The notes beneath the pieces are model-generated. The model was not told the origin of the DNA. It did no database searches and saw only the letters and a program-made list of their open reading frames with translations. A stretch of DNA of 64,000 nt from Prevotella sp. MA2016. GTDB lineage: Bacteria > Bacteroidota > Bacteroidia > Bacteroidales > Bacteroidaceae. The stretch is taken from the NCBI RefSeq assembly GCF_000619825.1, contig NZ_JHUW01000008.1, positions 62,001 through 126,000 on the forward strand. Direction: 5' to 3'. The position numbers were made by a program, and so were the translations under genes. This document shows, in pieces, positions 35,885 through 44,487 of the stretch; the first letter of the stretch is position 1; every line of letters starts with the position of its first letter.

Positions 35885-36430
35885 TTACTTGGTTTTAGTG
35901 TTAAACTTACCGACCTGCCATTCGGCACCACCCTCAATCAGGTTAGGCAGAGAGCCACCAGCGTAAACCTCCTCGTTCAGGTGCAGCACCAGACGAGAGC
36001 GGTCGAACACAGCGTTCTCAAAGTCGTTTGTAAACTCGATGGCGTCAAAGTTGCAGGCGTTGGTACACAACTGGCAGAACATACAGTCGCCCAGGTCGTA
36101 CGCATAATCGTCCAGCACCTTCTTTTTCTTTCCTGTCTCAGGATCCTCAGCCATGTGGGCAGTAATCTTGATGGTTCCGTTAGGACAGGCCTTTTCGCAC
36201 AATGTGCAAGCGGTACACTTGTAGCTGCCATCCTCGTTGCGCTTAAAGGTCAAGCGACCACGGTGACGCTTTGATACGTGCAGTGTAGTCTTGCGGTTTT
36301 CGGGATACTGCTCTGTCGACTTATTGGTGAAGAAATCCTTGAAATACTCCTTCCAAGTAATCTTCATACCTGTAGCCAAAGTCTTCAGGCCGTGTCCGAT
36401 TTCTCCGAAATATGTTTTGTTATCTTCCAT
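35885..36430 (-). CDS. nuoI: NADH-quinone oxidoreductase subunit I (two 4Fe-4S clusters)
   Basis: The 181-residue ferredoxin-like subunit has two cluster motifs, CTACTLCEKACPNGTI and CMFCQLCTNACNFDAI, for N6a and N6b. In standard complex I these pass electrons from NuoG to NuoB. As no NuoG is encoded here, NuoI may be the entry point for a soluble donor such as ferredoxin. The gene is 9 nt after nuoH. Confidence 0.96.
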   Translation of the reverse strand: MEDNKTYFGEIGHGLKTLATGMKITWKEYFKDFFTNKSTEQYPENRKTTLHVSKRHRGRLTFKRNEDGSYKCTACTLCEKACPNGTIKITAHMAEDPETGKKKKVLDDYAYDLGDCMFCQLCTNACNFDAIEFTNDFENAVFDRSRLVLHLNEEVYAGGSLPNLIEGGAEWQVGKFNTKTK

Positions 36431-36439
36431 TGCTATACC

Positions 36440-37528
36440 TTATTTAATATATAGGCCCAGGGCCACAACAACAGTCATAATTACCAGGTTGATAAGTCCC
36501 AGAGGCATCAAGTACTTCCACTCCAGCTTCAGGATCTGGTCGATACGCAAACGTGGGAAAGTCCACTTCACCCACATCAGCAACCAAACCACCAGCAGGG
36601 TCTTGCCAAAGAACCATACGATACCGGGGATGTAGTTCATCACGGTATCAAAGGCGTCCACACCAATGTTGATAGGCGCCCAACCACCCAGGAATACAGC
36701 CGAAGCCAGTCCAGCGATGATAAAGAGGTTCAGGAACTCAGCCAGATAGAAGAAACCGAAGCCCATACCCGAGTACTCAGTGTGGTGTCCGGCAGTCAGC
36801 TCACTCTCAGCCTCAGCCATATCAAACGGACCACGGTTAGCCTCGGCATTACCAGCAATCAGGAATACCACAAAGGCGATGATAGCAGGGATATGACCCT
36901 GGAAAATCAACCACTTAAAGGCACCTGTCTGAGCCTCTACGATACCACTCATCTGCATGGTACCTGTCAGGATCACAGCGGTAATCAGACAGAGGCAGAG
37001 CGACATCTCGTACGAGATCATCTGAACAGCAGCACGCATGGCCGAAACCACCGAGTACTTGTTGTTCGAACCCCAACCAGCCAGGAAGATACCTACCACA
37101 CCAATCGATGAGATAGCAGTTACCAGGAAGATACCTACATTAAAGTCAAGCACTTGGGCACCATTGTTCCAAGGCAGGAAGCTGAAGGTTCCTACCGAAG
37201 CAATGATCACCAGCAAAGGAGCCACTGCATAGAGCAGCTTATCTGCGCGATCCACGAAGAAGATCTCCTTGACGAGCATCTTCAGTACATCGGCAAAAAT
37301 CTGCAGGGTACCGTGGAAACCTACACGGGTAGGTCCCAGTCGGCACTGGAAATAAGCGCATACCCAGCGCTCCATCATAATCATCAGCATGGCAATCAGC
37401 GCATATCCAGCCAGGATACCAGCGCCAACCAGCACGCACTCAATCAATATCGACCAGAAATCTCCCAAGCCAAGTGTATCGCGCAGGAGAGCGTCGAACC
37501 ATGTTGTAAATATAGAAAAGTCGAACAT
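36440..37528 (-). CDS. nuoH: NADH-quinone oxidoreductase subunit H
   Basis: The 362-residue membrane subunit has CRLGPTRVGFHGTLQIFADV, the conserved loop NRGPFDMAEAESELTAGHHT and GGWAPINIG. It forms the quinone chamber with NuoB and NuoD. It follows nuoCD after 39 nt. Confidence 0.96.
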   Translation of the reverse strand: MFDFSIFTTWFDALLRDTLGLGDFWSILIECVLVGAGILAGYALIAMLMIMMERWVCAYFQCRLGPTRVGFHGTLQIFADVLKMLVKEIFFVDRADKLLYAVAPLLVIIASVGTFSFLPWNNGAQVLDFNVGIFLVTAISSIGVVGIFLAGWGSNNKYSVVSAMRAAVQMISYEMSLCLCLITAVILTGTMQMSGIVEAQTGAFKWLIFQGHIPAIIAFVVFLIAGNAEANRGPFDMAEAESELTAGHHTEYSGMGFGFFYLAEFLNLFIIAGLASAVFLGGWAPINIGVDAFDTVMNYIPGIVWFFGKTLLVVWLLMWVKWTFPRLRIDQILKLEWKYLMPLGLINLVIMTVVVALGLYIK

Positions 37529-37567
37529 AATCTTTACTTTTTACATTATTACATTTTTACATTTCGA

Positions 37568-39133
37568 CTATCTGTCGATATCAGGAATTACAACGTCAAT
37601 GGCAGCACAGGTGGCAATCAGGTCGGCAATCTTCTGACCACGCAGCATGGGGTCGAAAGCACCAACCAGCGAGAGACCCATTGGACGCATCTTCATGCGG
37701 TATGGACTCTTGTCGCCACGCGAGTCGAGATAAACACCAAACTCACCAGCCACACCCTCAACCGAGTAGTACCACTGACCCTCGGGCACCTTGATGATTG
37801 GCTTCTGCTTCACGTAGAAGTCACCCTCAGGGATATTGTCGATGAGCTGCTCGATAATGTTCAAGCTCTGGTACATCTCGTTGATATGAACCAGGTAGCG
37901 GTCCATAGAGTCACAACCAGTCAGTGTGCACTGCTCCCACTCTACCTTGTCGTACATATCATATGGGTGGTTCTTACGCACATCGCTCTTCCAACCCGAA
38001 GCACGTCCGGCAGGACCAGTTACTGCATACGAGATACAGTCCTCCAGGCTCATGGGTCCGCACTTCTCCAGTCGGTTGTGAGTAATCACGTTATCACCAA
38101 ACACATCCATATACTCCTTGATCATGGGGCGCAGGTACTTCACCAGTGCCTTCACGTTCGATACAAAGTTAGGATCGATATCATCCTGCAGTCCACCTAT
38201 TCTATAATAGTTCTGAATCAGGCGTCCACCGGTGGTCTCCTCCATGCAGTTCAGCACATGCTCACGATCGCGCATACCATACAGGAAGGCAGTCAGAGCA
38301 CCCAGGTCCTGAGCCACACACGAGGTGTACAGCAGGTGACTGTCCAAACGCTGCAGCTCATCCATAATGGTACGGATGTACTTGATACGGTCGGTCAGCT
38401 CAACCTCCATGGCCTCCTCAATCACACCTACCAATGCATGACGATGCTGCATGGCACCCAGGTAGTTCAGTCGGTCGGTCAGAGCCAGTGTCTGAGGATA
38501 GGTCATACCCTCCCACATCTTCTCGATACCACGATGAATATAACCAAAGTGAGGATAGATGCGCTTCACGGTCTCACCGTCCAGCACAGTCTGCAAACGC
38601 AGCACACCGTGGGTAGCAGGGTGCTGGGGACCGATGTTAATCACATAGTCGTCGGCCTCAAACAGCTTGTTCTGCTTGCACTGCAGCTTACCGTCCTTAT
38701 CCAGATAGTACTCCAGACCGTAGTCGGGCTCTACATCATCCTCCAGGGTGTACTTATCGTTAAACTCCCAGTCCTTACGGAAGGGGTGACCCTTAAAGTC
38801 GGTACGCAGAAACAGGCGACGCATATCCTTATGACCCAGGAACACGATACCGAAGAAATCGTAAACCTCGCGCTCCAGCAGGTCGGCCACCTTCCAGATA
38901 TCTGATACAGTAGGGATATAAGGCGTGTCATTCTGAGTCTGGGCCAGCTGCTTCACAGCGCAACGCTCGTGGGTGTTGGTATTCTCAAGGATATACACAC
39001 AACCCAGACCTTCTTCACCACCAAAATCCTCACCTACAATAGTTACAAGATAGTCAAAGCCTTTCTTGCTCTTCAAGTTCAGCATCTCCGAGGCGAACTT
39101 CTCAAAGTCGAATGATAAAAATTCTAATTTCAT
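37568..39133 (-). CDS. nuoCD: NADH-quinone oxidoreductase fused subunits C and D
   Basis: The 521-residue protein joins a NuoC domain (about 1-125, ending near VYDFFGIVFLGHKDMRRLFL) and a NuoD domain (about 160-521, NIGPQHPATHGVLRLQ onward). GPQHPATHG is the quinone-site loop, and the end CAAIDVVIPDIDR is typical of NuoD. Fusion of C and D also occurs in E. coli and is standard in this phylum. It overlaps nuoB by 4 nt. Confidence 0.96.
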   Translation of the reverse strand: MKLEFLSFDFEKFASEMLNLKSKKGFDYLVTIVGEDFGGEEGLGCVYILENTNTHERCAVKQLAQTQNDTPYIPTVSDIWKVADLLEREVYDFFGIVFLGHKDMRRLFLRTDFKGHPFRKDWEFNDKYTLEDDVEPDYGLEYYLDKDGKLQCKQNKLFEADDYVINIGPQHPATHGVLRLQTVLDGETVKRIYPHFGYIHRGIEKMWEGMTYPQTLALTDRLNYLGAMQHRHALVGVIEEAMEVELTDRIKYIRTIMDELQRLDSHLLYTSCVAQDLGALTAFLYGMRDREHVLNCMEETTGGRLIQNYYRIGGLQDDIDPNFVSNVKALVKYLRPMIKEYMDVFGDNVITHNRLEKCGPMSLEDCISYAVTGPAGRASGWKSDVRKNHPYDMYDKVEWEQCTLTGCDSMDRYLVHINEMYQSLNIIEQLIDNIPEGDFYVKQKPIIKVPEGQWYYSVEGVAGEFGVYLDSRGDKSPYRMKMRPMGLSLVGAFDPMLRGQKIADLIATCAAIDVVIPDIDR

Positions 39134-39843
39134 GCCTTGTCCTCCCCGTTCTTTAATTCTTCTACAAACTCCTGTGGAACATCTGTTACCACGATAGGCT
39201 CGCGGCGATGATCACCCAGGTTGTTACGGAATGTCAACTCCTCGTTCGATACACCCAGCTCGCGCTCCTCAGCGTTCTGTTTGTGGTTAGCACCTCCAAA
39301 GAATTTCTCTACCTTCACCTTACGCTGCAGCTGCATCATACCATACATGATGGCCTCTGGACGTGGGGGACAGCCAGGGATGAACACATCCACGGGCACA
39401 ATCTCCTCGATACCCTTTACCACATGGTAGCTCGACTTGAAAGGACCACCGCTGATGGCGCATCCACCAACAGCTACCACATACTTAGGCTCAGCCATCT
39501 GGTCGTACAAACGCTTCAGGGCTGGGGCCATCTTGTGGGTGATGGTACCTGCACACATAATCAGGTCGGCCTGTCGTGGTGAGTTACGTGTTACCTCGAA
39601 ACCAAATCGGGCAAAGTCGTAACGTGAGCAACCACATGCCATAAACTCAATACCACAGCACGATGTAGCAAAGGTGAGCGACCACAGTGAGTTACTACGT
39701 CCCCAGTTAATCAACTGGTCGAGCGAACCTGTCACCACGTTCACGCCACCCTCATGCAGCTCGTCGATAATCTTCTCCAACGACTCGTTGTCGTTCCACT
39801 CCTCGTAAGGAATGCTCTTGATGTGGGGCTTTCTTACTTCCAT
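39130..39843 (-). CDS. nuoB: NADH-quinone oxidoreductase subunit B (cluster N2)
   Basis: The 237-residue subunit has the four N2 cysteines: the adjacent pair in TSCCGIEFMACG, one in ADLIMCAGTIT and one in VGGCAISGGPF followed by GCPPRPEA. The C-terminal 60 residues (GGANHKQNAEERELG onward) extend past the usual bacterial NuoB and are acidic. It overlaps nuoA by 10 nt. Confidence 0.96.
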   Translation of the reverse strand: MEVRKPHIKSIPYEEWNDNESLEKIIDELHEGGVNVVTGSLDQLINWGRSNSLWSLTFATSCCGIEFMACGCSRYDFARFGFEVTRNSPRQADLIMCAGTITHKMAPALKRLYDQMAEPKYVVAVGGCAISGGPFKSSYHVVKGIEEIVPVDVFIPGCPPRPEAIMYGMMQLQRKVKVEKFFGGANHKQNAEERELGVSNEELTFRNNLGDHRREPIVVTDVPQEFVEELKNGEDKA

Positions 39844-40184
39844 TCTAAGTCTCCTTTCCGCCAGGCATAAGCCAAGCCTAATACCAGAACTACTAAGAAG
39901 AAGCCGATGCTAAGCAGAGCCATTGCGCCGAACTCCTTCACTACCACAGCCCATGGATACAGAAACACCGTTTCCACATCGAACATGAGGAACAAGATGG
40001 CAAAGAGATAGAAACCTACCGAAACAGGCAACCATGAGCTGCCGCGGGTAGGAATACCGCTCTCATACGGCTCACCCTTGACCTTTGCGTAGGACCTTGG
40101 TCCCAACAGCTTGGCCATCACGTAAGCCGCTACCACCAATGTAATAGCCGTCACCAAGACGGTAATTAACAAAGTAAAGTTCAT
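39834..40184 (-). CDS. nuoA: NADH-quinone oxidoreductase subunit A
   Basis: The 116-residue protein has three membrane helices and the loop YESGIPTRGSSWLPVSVGFY followed by LMFDVETVFLYPWAVV, both NuoA signatures. It is the first nuo gene. No TAnnTTTG element is visible in the 54 nt after pafA, so the operon may be transcribed from the pafA promoter or from one that does not match the consensus. Confidence 0.94.
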   Translation of the reverse strand: MNFTLLITVLVTAITLVVAAYVMAKLLGPRSYAKVKGEPYESGIPTRGSSWLPVSVGFYLFAILFLMFDVETVFLYPWAVVVKEFGAMALLSIGFFLVVLVLGLAYAWRKGDLEWK

Positions 40185-40238
40185 AAAAAGCTAACTATAA
40201 TTATTTATTAATGTTTTAATTATTCCATTATCAAGTAG

Positions 40239-41750
40239 TTACTCACCCATCACCTCTGTAATAGGCTCACCCACACAGGCGTTTGGCTGCTGTATGTGCA
40301 GCTTGTGGCACACCGTTGGGGCAATGTCGGTAATGTGTACCTCTCTGCTGGTTTCGCCGTGCTTCACCTTCCAGCCATAGAACAGCAGGGGGATATGGGC
40401 ATCGTAGGGGTTCCACTCACCATGAGTGGTACCGATGGGCGACGAGCCCTTGCCAAATCCATACCAACCAGGCTCCAGCATAAAGATGATATCACCCGAA
40501 CGATCGTGATGATACCCCTTCAGGGCACGTTCTTTCAGCATCTCTGGCACGGGAGCTGTGGCAGCCTTCTTGAAATCAAAGGCGAAAGCAACATGTGGTG
40601 TCTTCAGCAACTCCTCTACCACCACCTCGCGCACTTTCTCCTCGTCGAGTCCCTGCTCACGGATAGCCTCCTTGTCCAGTACCAGTCGGTAATCCAAACA
40701 GTCTTTGATAATATTCTTTGTCAGATGCAGACGCTCTTGCAAACGCTTGGCAGCCTCGCCACCATACAGTTCGTCGAACATAAACGCGCCTCCACCTAGA
40801 TGGTGGTCCTCCATGAACTTAAAGTTATGCGCAGCGCCATGGTCGGCAGTCAGGAATACCAGGTAGTTACCCTCGCCCACCTGCTCGTCGAAAGCCTTCA
40901 GCAGTTTGGCGATATCCTTATCCAGCTCCAGGTAAGCCTCGTCGGTATGTGTTCCACGCGTGCCGAACTCATGTCCGATCACATCCGTCTGCGAGAAGCT
41001 CACGCACAGCATGTCGGTAACCTCACCCTTACCAAGCTGTTCGCCTTTTAAAGCAGCAATGGCCATATCAGCAGTGATATGACCACACAATGGATACAGT
41101 CCGACGTTCTTACCTACCTTCTGTAGCTCTTTGTTTTTCTTCAACTGGGCGTTATACTCCTTGGCCCATTTAGGCAGTTCCTGCATATACCAGGTACTGC
41201 TGATAAACTGTCCGGCCTTGGTATCAATCCAGTAGGCAGCATTGGCACTTCGTCCGGCAGGCAGAATGGCAGCGCGGTCTTTGTAGCTCACGCCAATCAC
41301 CTTCGACTTGAAGTCGGTATGCAGGCGCAACTGGTCGCCAATGGTCGTGGCCAACAGGTTGACAGGCGACGAAGCCTTCACCTTGTCCGAGCCAACGGTC
41401 TTCACGTCGTGATCCTCGCAACTCTCAATCTTCACGCCGTTCTTGTAAAAAGCATTACCGCAGATACCATGAAAAGCAGGTGTTGTTCCCGTGTAAGCAC
41501 TGGTATGTCCGATGGCAGTTACAGTGGGCAGATAATTAATCAGGCAGTTATCACACGAGTATCCTTGATTGATGAGTCGTTTCAGTCCATTTTCCTGATA
41601 CTGGTTGTAATACCTGCCGAGATAATCCCAACGCATCTGATCTACTACGATTCCTACCACGAGCTTAGGGCGCTCGTTAAACTGCGTTTGCGCCTGACTG
41701 TCAACAACATAGCACAACGCCAATGCAACGAATAGTATCAATCTTTTCAT
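40239..41750 (-). CDS. pafA: PafA-type alkaline phosphatase
   Basis: The 503-residue protein has a signal peptide (MKRLILFVALALCYVVDSQA-Q). It carries the PafA active site: VVDQMRWDY with a metal Asp, Thr78 in PTVTAIGHTS as candidate nucleophile, Asn99, and Lys157/Arg159 in YKDRAAILPAG. QTDVIGHEFG, TADHGAAHN and GTTHGEWNPYD supply the other zinc ligands. PafA is a periplasmic phosphomonoesterase made even when phosphate is plentiful. ATG 41750 is chosen because an in-frame ATG at 41762 lies inside the -7 element. The promoter overlaps the terminator of the mannan operon. Confidence 0.92.
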   Translation of the reverse strand: MKRLILFVALALCYVVDSQAQTQFNERPKLVVGIVVDQMRWDYLGRYYNQYQENGLKRLINQGYSCDNCLINYLPTVTAIGHTSAYTGTTPAFHGICGNAFYKNGVKIESCEDHDVKTVGSDKVKASSPVNLLATTIGDQLRLHTDFKSKVIGVSYKDRAAILPAGRSANAAYWIDTKAGQFISSTWYMQELPKWAKEYNAQLKKNKELQKVGKNVGLYPLCGHITADMAIAALKGEQLGKGEVTDMLCVSFSQTDVIGHEFGTRGTHTDEAYLELDKDIAKLLKAFDEQVGEGNYLVFLTADHGAAHNFKFMEDHHLGGGAFMFDELYGGEAAKRLQERLHLTKNIIKDCLDYRLVLDKEAIREQGLDEEKVREVVVEELLKTPHVAFAFDFKKAATAPVPEMLKERALKGYHHDRSGDIIFMLEPGWYGFGKGSSPIGTTHGEWNPYDAHIPLLFYGWKVKHGETSREVHITDIAPTVCHKLHIQQPNACVGEPITEVMGE

Positions 41751-41759
41751 AATTGGTTG

Positions 41760-41791
41760 CAAAGGTAAGAAAAATCCGCCAAAGTTCCAAA
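41760..41791 (-). promoter_or_regulatory. Promoter of pafA inside the upstream terminator
   Basis: On the minus strand TTTG at 41791-41788 and TACCTTTG at 41767-41760 are exactly 20 bp apart. The -33 part lies in the loop of the hairpin 41774-41804. The -7 element ends 9 nt before the pafA ATG. Confidence 0.75.
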
Positions 41792-41807
41792 TTCTCTGGC
41801 GGATTTT
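41769..41807 (-). terminator. Terminator of the mannan operon
   Basis: ATCCGCCA at 41774-41781 pairs with TGGCGGAT at 41797-41804, and the minus strand goes on as TTTTTC. It starts right after the stop codon of the epimerase gene. A T-run on the other side could let it work in both directions. Confidence 0.85.
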
Positions 41808-41808
41808 T

Positions 41809-43083
41809 TTATCTCTCTATGATTTCTAGACACATGCGCGAATTGTGATACGGACATTTCCAGAAACCGGCTTTGTCGTCTTTTGTGTTCAGCAAGCCGT
41901 TGGCATGCCTGCTCCAGTACCACTCACCGTGTTCGTAATCAATCAGCTGTTTTTTGATATAATGCCAGCATTTTTCAGCACGATTCAGGGCCTCTTCATC
42001 GCCGAAATGCTGCCAGATATTATACCAGCCCACCACGTTCTCGGCCTGTACCCACCAGTGCAGATCATCATCCACATAGCCTGTATCCAGATTGGCCTCA
42101 TGTATCAGCGAGCCGTCGGGTCGCAAACCCTTCGCCGATGCCTGTGCAACCGCTTGTACAATAGGCTCCACCTTGTTCAGCACCTGCTGGTCGCCCAGCA
42201 CCAGAGCCGCCTCGTGCAACAGCCACGAGCACTCAATATCATGCCCATAGCTCTCCAGATGTCCTGCACCTCGTGTCCAGTCCATACCAAAGAACAAATC
42301 CAGGTGATTTGTATCCTTATTCAGAATCTTATCTGTAAAAATATCTACCAAGTTTCTCAGCGCCCCTTCCACCTCGCTGATGGTCTGTGGCGGCACACTG
42401 ATTCCCACAGGCAGCACAGAGCCGATGGCCGACACATAGTCGCACGACTCCTGCGCCTGCGCCTCTTTCAGACATCTCAGCAGGTTGGTATAAGGCTCGA
42501 TAATATGCAAGTGGGTGTTTTGCGATTTGGGGTAGTTGGCATCCAGATCCGACAGGCGCATATCCGCAATCTCGCCCCACTCGCGTGTGCAGGCCTCGAT
42601 ATAGCCGTTATGTTCCCTGTCGAAGGCATGTTCCTCGATACAGTCATACAGGTCCAGCGCATAGTCCAGCGCCTCTCTGTCGCCCGTTGCTCGGGCATAT
42701 TCCGTCAGTCCGTAAATCATAAAGCCGATGGCATAAAACTGCTTCTTGGTGTCCAGTGGGTTCCCCTCGCAATCTACGCTCCAGTACACGCCTCCATACT
42801 CCTGATCGATAAAATGCTCAATGATATAGTCCTTGGCTCTGGTAGCCGCCTCCAGGTATTCCGGATGTTTCAGCACCCGAAAAGCCGCCGAGAACGCCCA
42901 GAGGATACGAGCATTCAGGATAGCCCCCTTCTCAGCCTCGGGGTGCAGTTCGCCGTCATGGGCCATGCGCCCGTAAAAGCCCCCATGCTCATAGTCCATC
43001 ATCTGGTTGAGCCAGAAACGCAGGATGTTATTCTCCAGCACGTCCTGCATCTCGCGCTTCATCATATCAACACGTCCGTTCAT
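41809..43083 (-). CDS. AGE-family 2-epimerase, probable cellobiose/mannobiose 2-epimerase
   Basis: The 424-residue protein has the (alpha/alpha)6 barrel of the N-acylglucosamine 2-epimerase superfamily. ILRFWLNQMMDYEHGGFYGR opens it, YGHDIECSWLLHEAALVLGD holds one of the catalytic His, and WVQAENVVGWYNIWQHFGD and GEWYWSRHANG follow. These fit cellobiose 2-epimerases. In the known Bacteroides fragilis pathway this enzyme turns beta-1,4-mannobiose into mannosyl-glucose for the phosphorylase. The transporter and phosphorylase genes upstream support the same role here. It overlaps the transporter gene by 4 nt (ATGA) and ends at a terminator. Confidence 0.87.
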   Translation of the reverse strand: MNGRVDMMKREMQDVLENNILRFWLNQMMDYEHGGFYGRMAHDGELHPEAEKGAILNARILWAFSAAFRVLKHPEYLEAATRAKDYIIEHFIDQEYGGVYWSVDCEGNPLDTKKQFYAIGFMIYGLTEYARATGDREALDYALDLYDCIEEHAFDREHNGYIEACTREWGEIADMRLSDLDANYPKSQNTHLHIIEPYTNLLRCLKEAQAQESCDYVSAIGSVLPVGISVPPQTISEVEGALRNLVDIFTDKILNKDTNHLDLFFGMDWTRGAGHLESYGHDIECSWLLHEAALVLGDQQVLNKVEPIVQAVAQASAKGLRPDGSLIHEANLDTGYVDDDLHWWVQAENVVGWYNIWQHFGDEEALNRAEKCWHYIKKQLIDYEHGEWYWSRHANGLLNTKDDKAGFWKCPYHNSRMCLEIIER

Positions 43084-44423
43084 TTCTTAATCGGATAAAT
43101 CCAAGTCAGTACAATAATCAATCCTGCGATGATAGCAGGGAATAGCGAGAACAGACTCCATACCATCGAGAGTACCGAACTGGTAATCGAGGCAGGGTCA
43201 ACCATGGTGTTACCCATCTCATCCGTAATCATACTGGCACCAGCCAGACCTAAGAAGAGGGCTACCAGCGAGCCCGAGATGGCCGTACCGAACTTCTGCG
43301 CCATGGTTCCCGACGAGAAGATCAAGCCAGTCGATGACGTACCGTTTTTCTCCGTAGCATAGTCGGCCACATCGGCATACATACTCCACAACAAGGGCGA
43401 ATACAAGCCGATGCCCACCGATGTGAGCACCACCAGTGCCACCATCACCCAGATATAGGCGGGATCCATGGGCACGAAGAAGAAAGCTACCGAAAAAACC
43501 ACACAAATCAGCGCAGCCGCCATAAAGGCATTACGCTTCGACCCTATCAGTTGGGTGAACTTTGGCGACACACCACCGAAAATCATGCAAGTCAGCTCAC
43601 CAAAGGTCATAAACACGGTGTAGTTGATAATCAGTCCACTCACCGTCACATCCCCATGCAGACAGTATTCCAACAGATAGCCAGCCACAGCGTAGCGGAA
43701 TCCGTTAAAAAAGTTTGTACAAATACCAATCAGTGTCAGGATAATCCAGGGTTTATTCTTAAACAAGTCGCCGAACTGTTTAAACGAGAATTTCTCGGCG
43801 CGTACCGGCTTCAGACGCTCCTTGGTCAGGAATCCGCAAGCCAACGTTCCGGCAGCTGCCAGCACACCAAAGAAAGCACCCAGCACCGCATACTGGTGCT
43901 GCTCGGTGCCACCCACCAGTCGCTGCAGGTAGGGAAACGACAACAGGGTTACAAATCCCATAGCATAAGCGCCCACCATACGGAAACTCGAGAACTGATT
44001 TTTTTCATTGTCGTCATCTGTCATCACACCCAGCAGCGAGCCATAAGGCACGTTCACAGCAGTGTACATCGCCATCATCAGCAGATACAGACTGTAAGCC
44101 CAGATGCGCTTGCCCGTCAGTCCGAAGTCAGGCGTATAGAGCAGCAGGGCAAACACTAGTCCGAAGGGGATAGCGCCAAATATCAGCCAGGGGCGATACG
44201 TGCCCCATTTGCTCTGTGTACGGTCGGCGAGCGAGCCCATCAACGGGTCGGTCACCACATCAAACATACGTGCTATCAGCATCAGTGTCGCTGCATCAGC
44301 AAACGTCAGTCCAAACACATTTGTAAAAAACAGCGGGAAGGCTATCGACATAATTTTCCATGTGATACCCCCAGCAGCTGCATCGCCCAAGGCGTAACCT
44401 ATTTTCTCCTTTAACGTCGCCAT
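43080..44423 (-). CDS. GPH-family sugar symporter of the mannan operon
   Basis: The 447-residue protein has about 12 membrane helices and the opening EKIGYALGDAAAGGITWKI, then ARMFDVVTDPLMGSLADRT and SKWGTYRPWLIFGAIPFG. These are signatures of the glycoside-pentoside-hexuronide:cation symporters (MelB-like). Its position between the phosphorylase and the epimerase points to mannobiose or short manno-oligosaccharides as substrate, as for ManB of B. fragilis; this is inference from context. It is 64 nt after the phosphorylase gene. Confidence 0.88.
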   Translation of the reverse strand: MATLKEKIGYALGDAAAGGITWKIMSIAFPLFFTNVFGLTFADAATLMLIARMFDVVTDPLMGSLADRTQSKWGTYRPWLIFGAIPFGLVFALLLYTPDFGLTGKRIWAYSLYLLMMAMYTAVNVPYGSLLGVMTDDDNEKNQFSSFRMVGAYAMGFVTLLSFPYLQRLVGGTEQHQYAVLGAFFGVLAAAGTLACGFLTKERLKPVRAEKFSFKQFGDLFKNKPWIILTLIGICTNFFNGFRYAVAGYLLEYCLHGDVTVSGLIINYTVFMTFGELTCMIFGGVSPKFTQLIGSKRNAFMAAALICVVFSVAFFFVPMDPAYIWVMVALVVLTSVGIGLYSPLLWSMYADVADYATEKNGTSSTGLIFSSGTMAQKFGTAISGSLVALFLGLAGASMITDEMGNTMVDPASITSSVLSMVWSLFSLFPAIIAGLIIVLTWIYPIKK

Positions 44424-44487
44424 AATGTTATTGTTTTTTCCTACAGATTATCATTCCTCTGTATCTTTGTAACTCTGTGTTTAAAAA

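Noticed and set aside
37154..38905. Long open frame (583 codons) on the plus strand
   Set aside because: It lies opposite nuoH and nuoCD, which have clear homology; its His/Gln/Leu-rich composition is typical of an antisense shadow.
41845..43098. Long open frame (417 codons) on the plus strand
   Set aside because: It is antisense to the epimerase gene and shows no recognisable domain.
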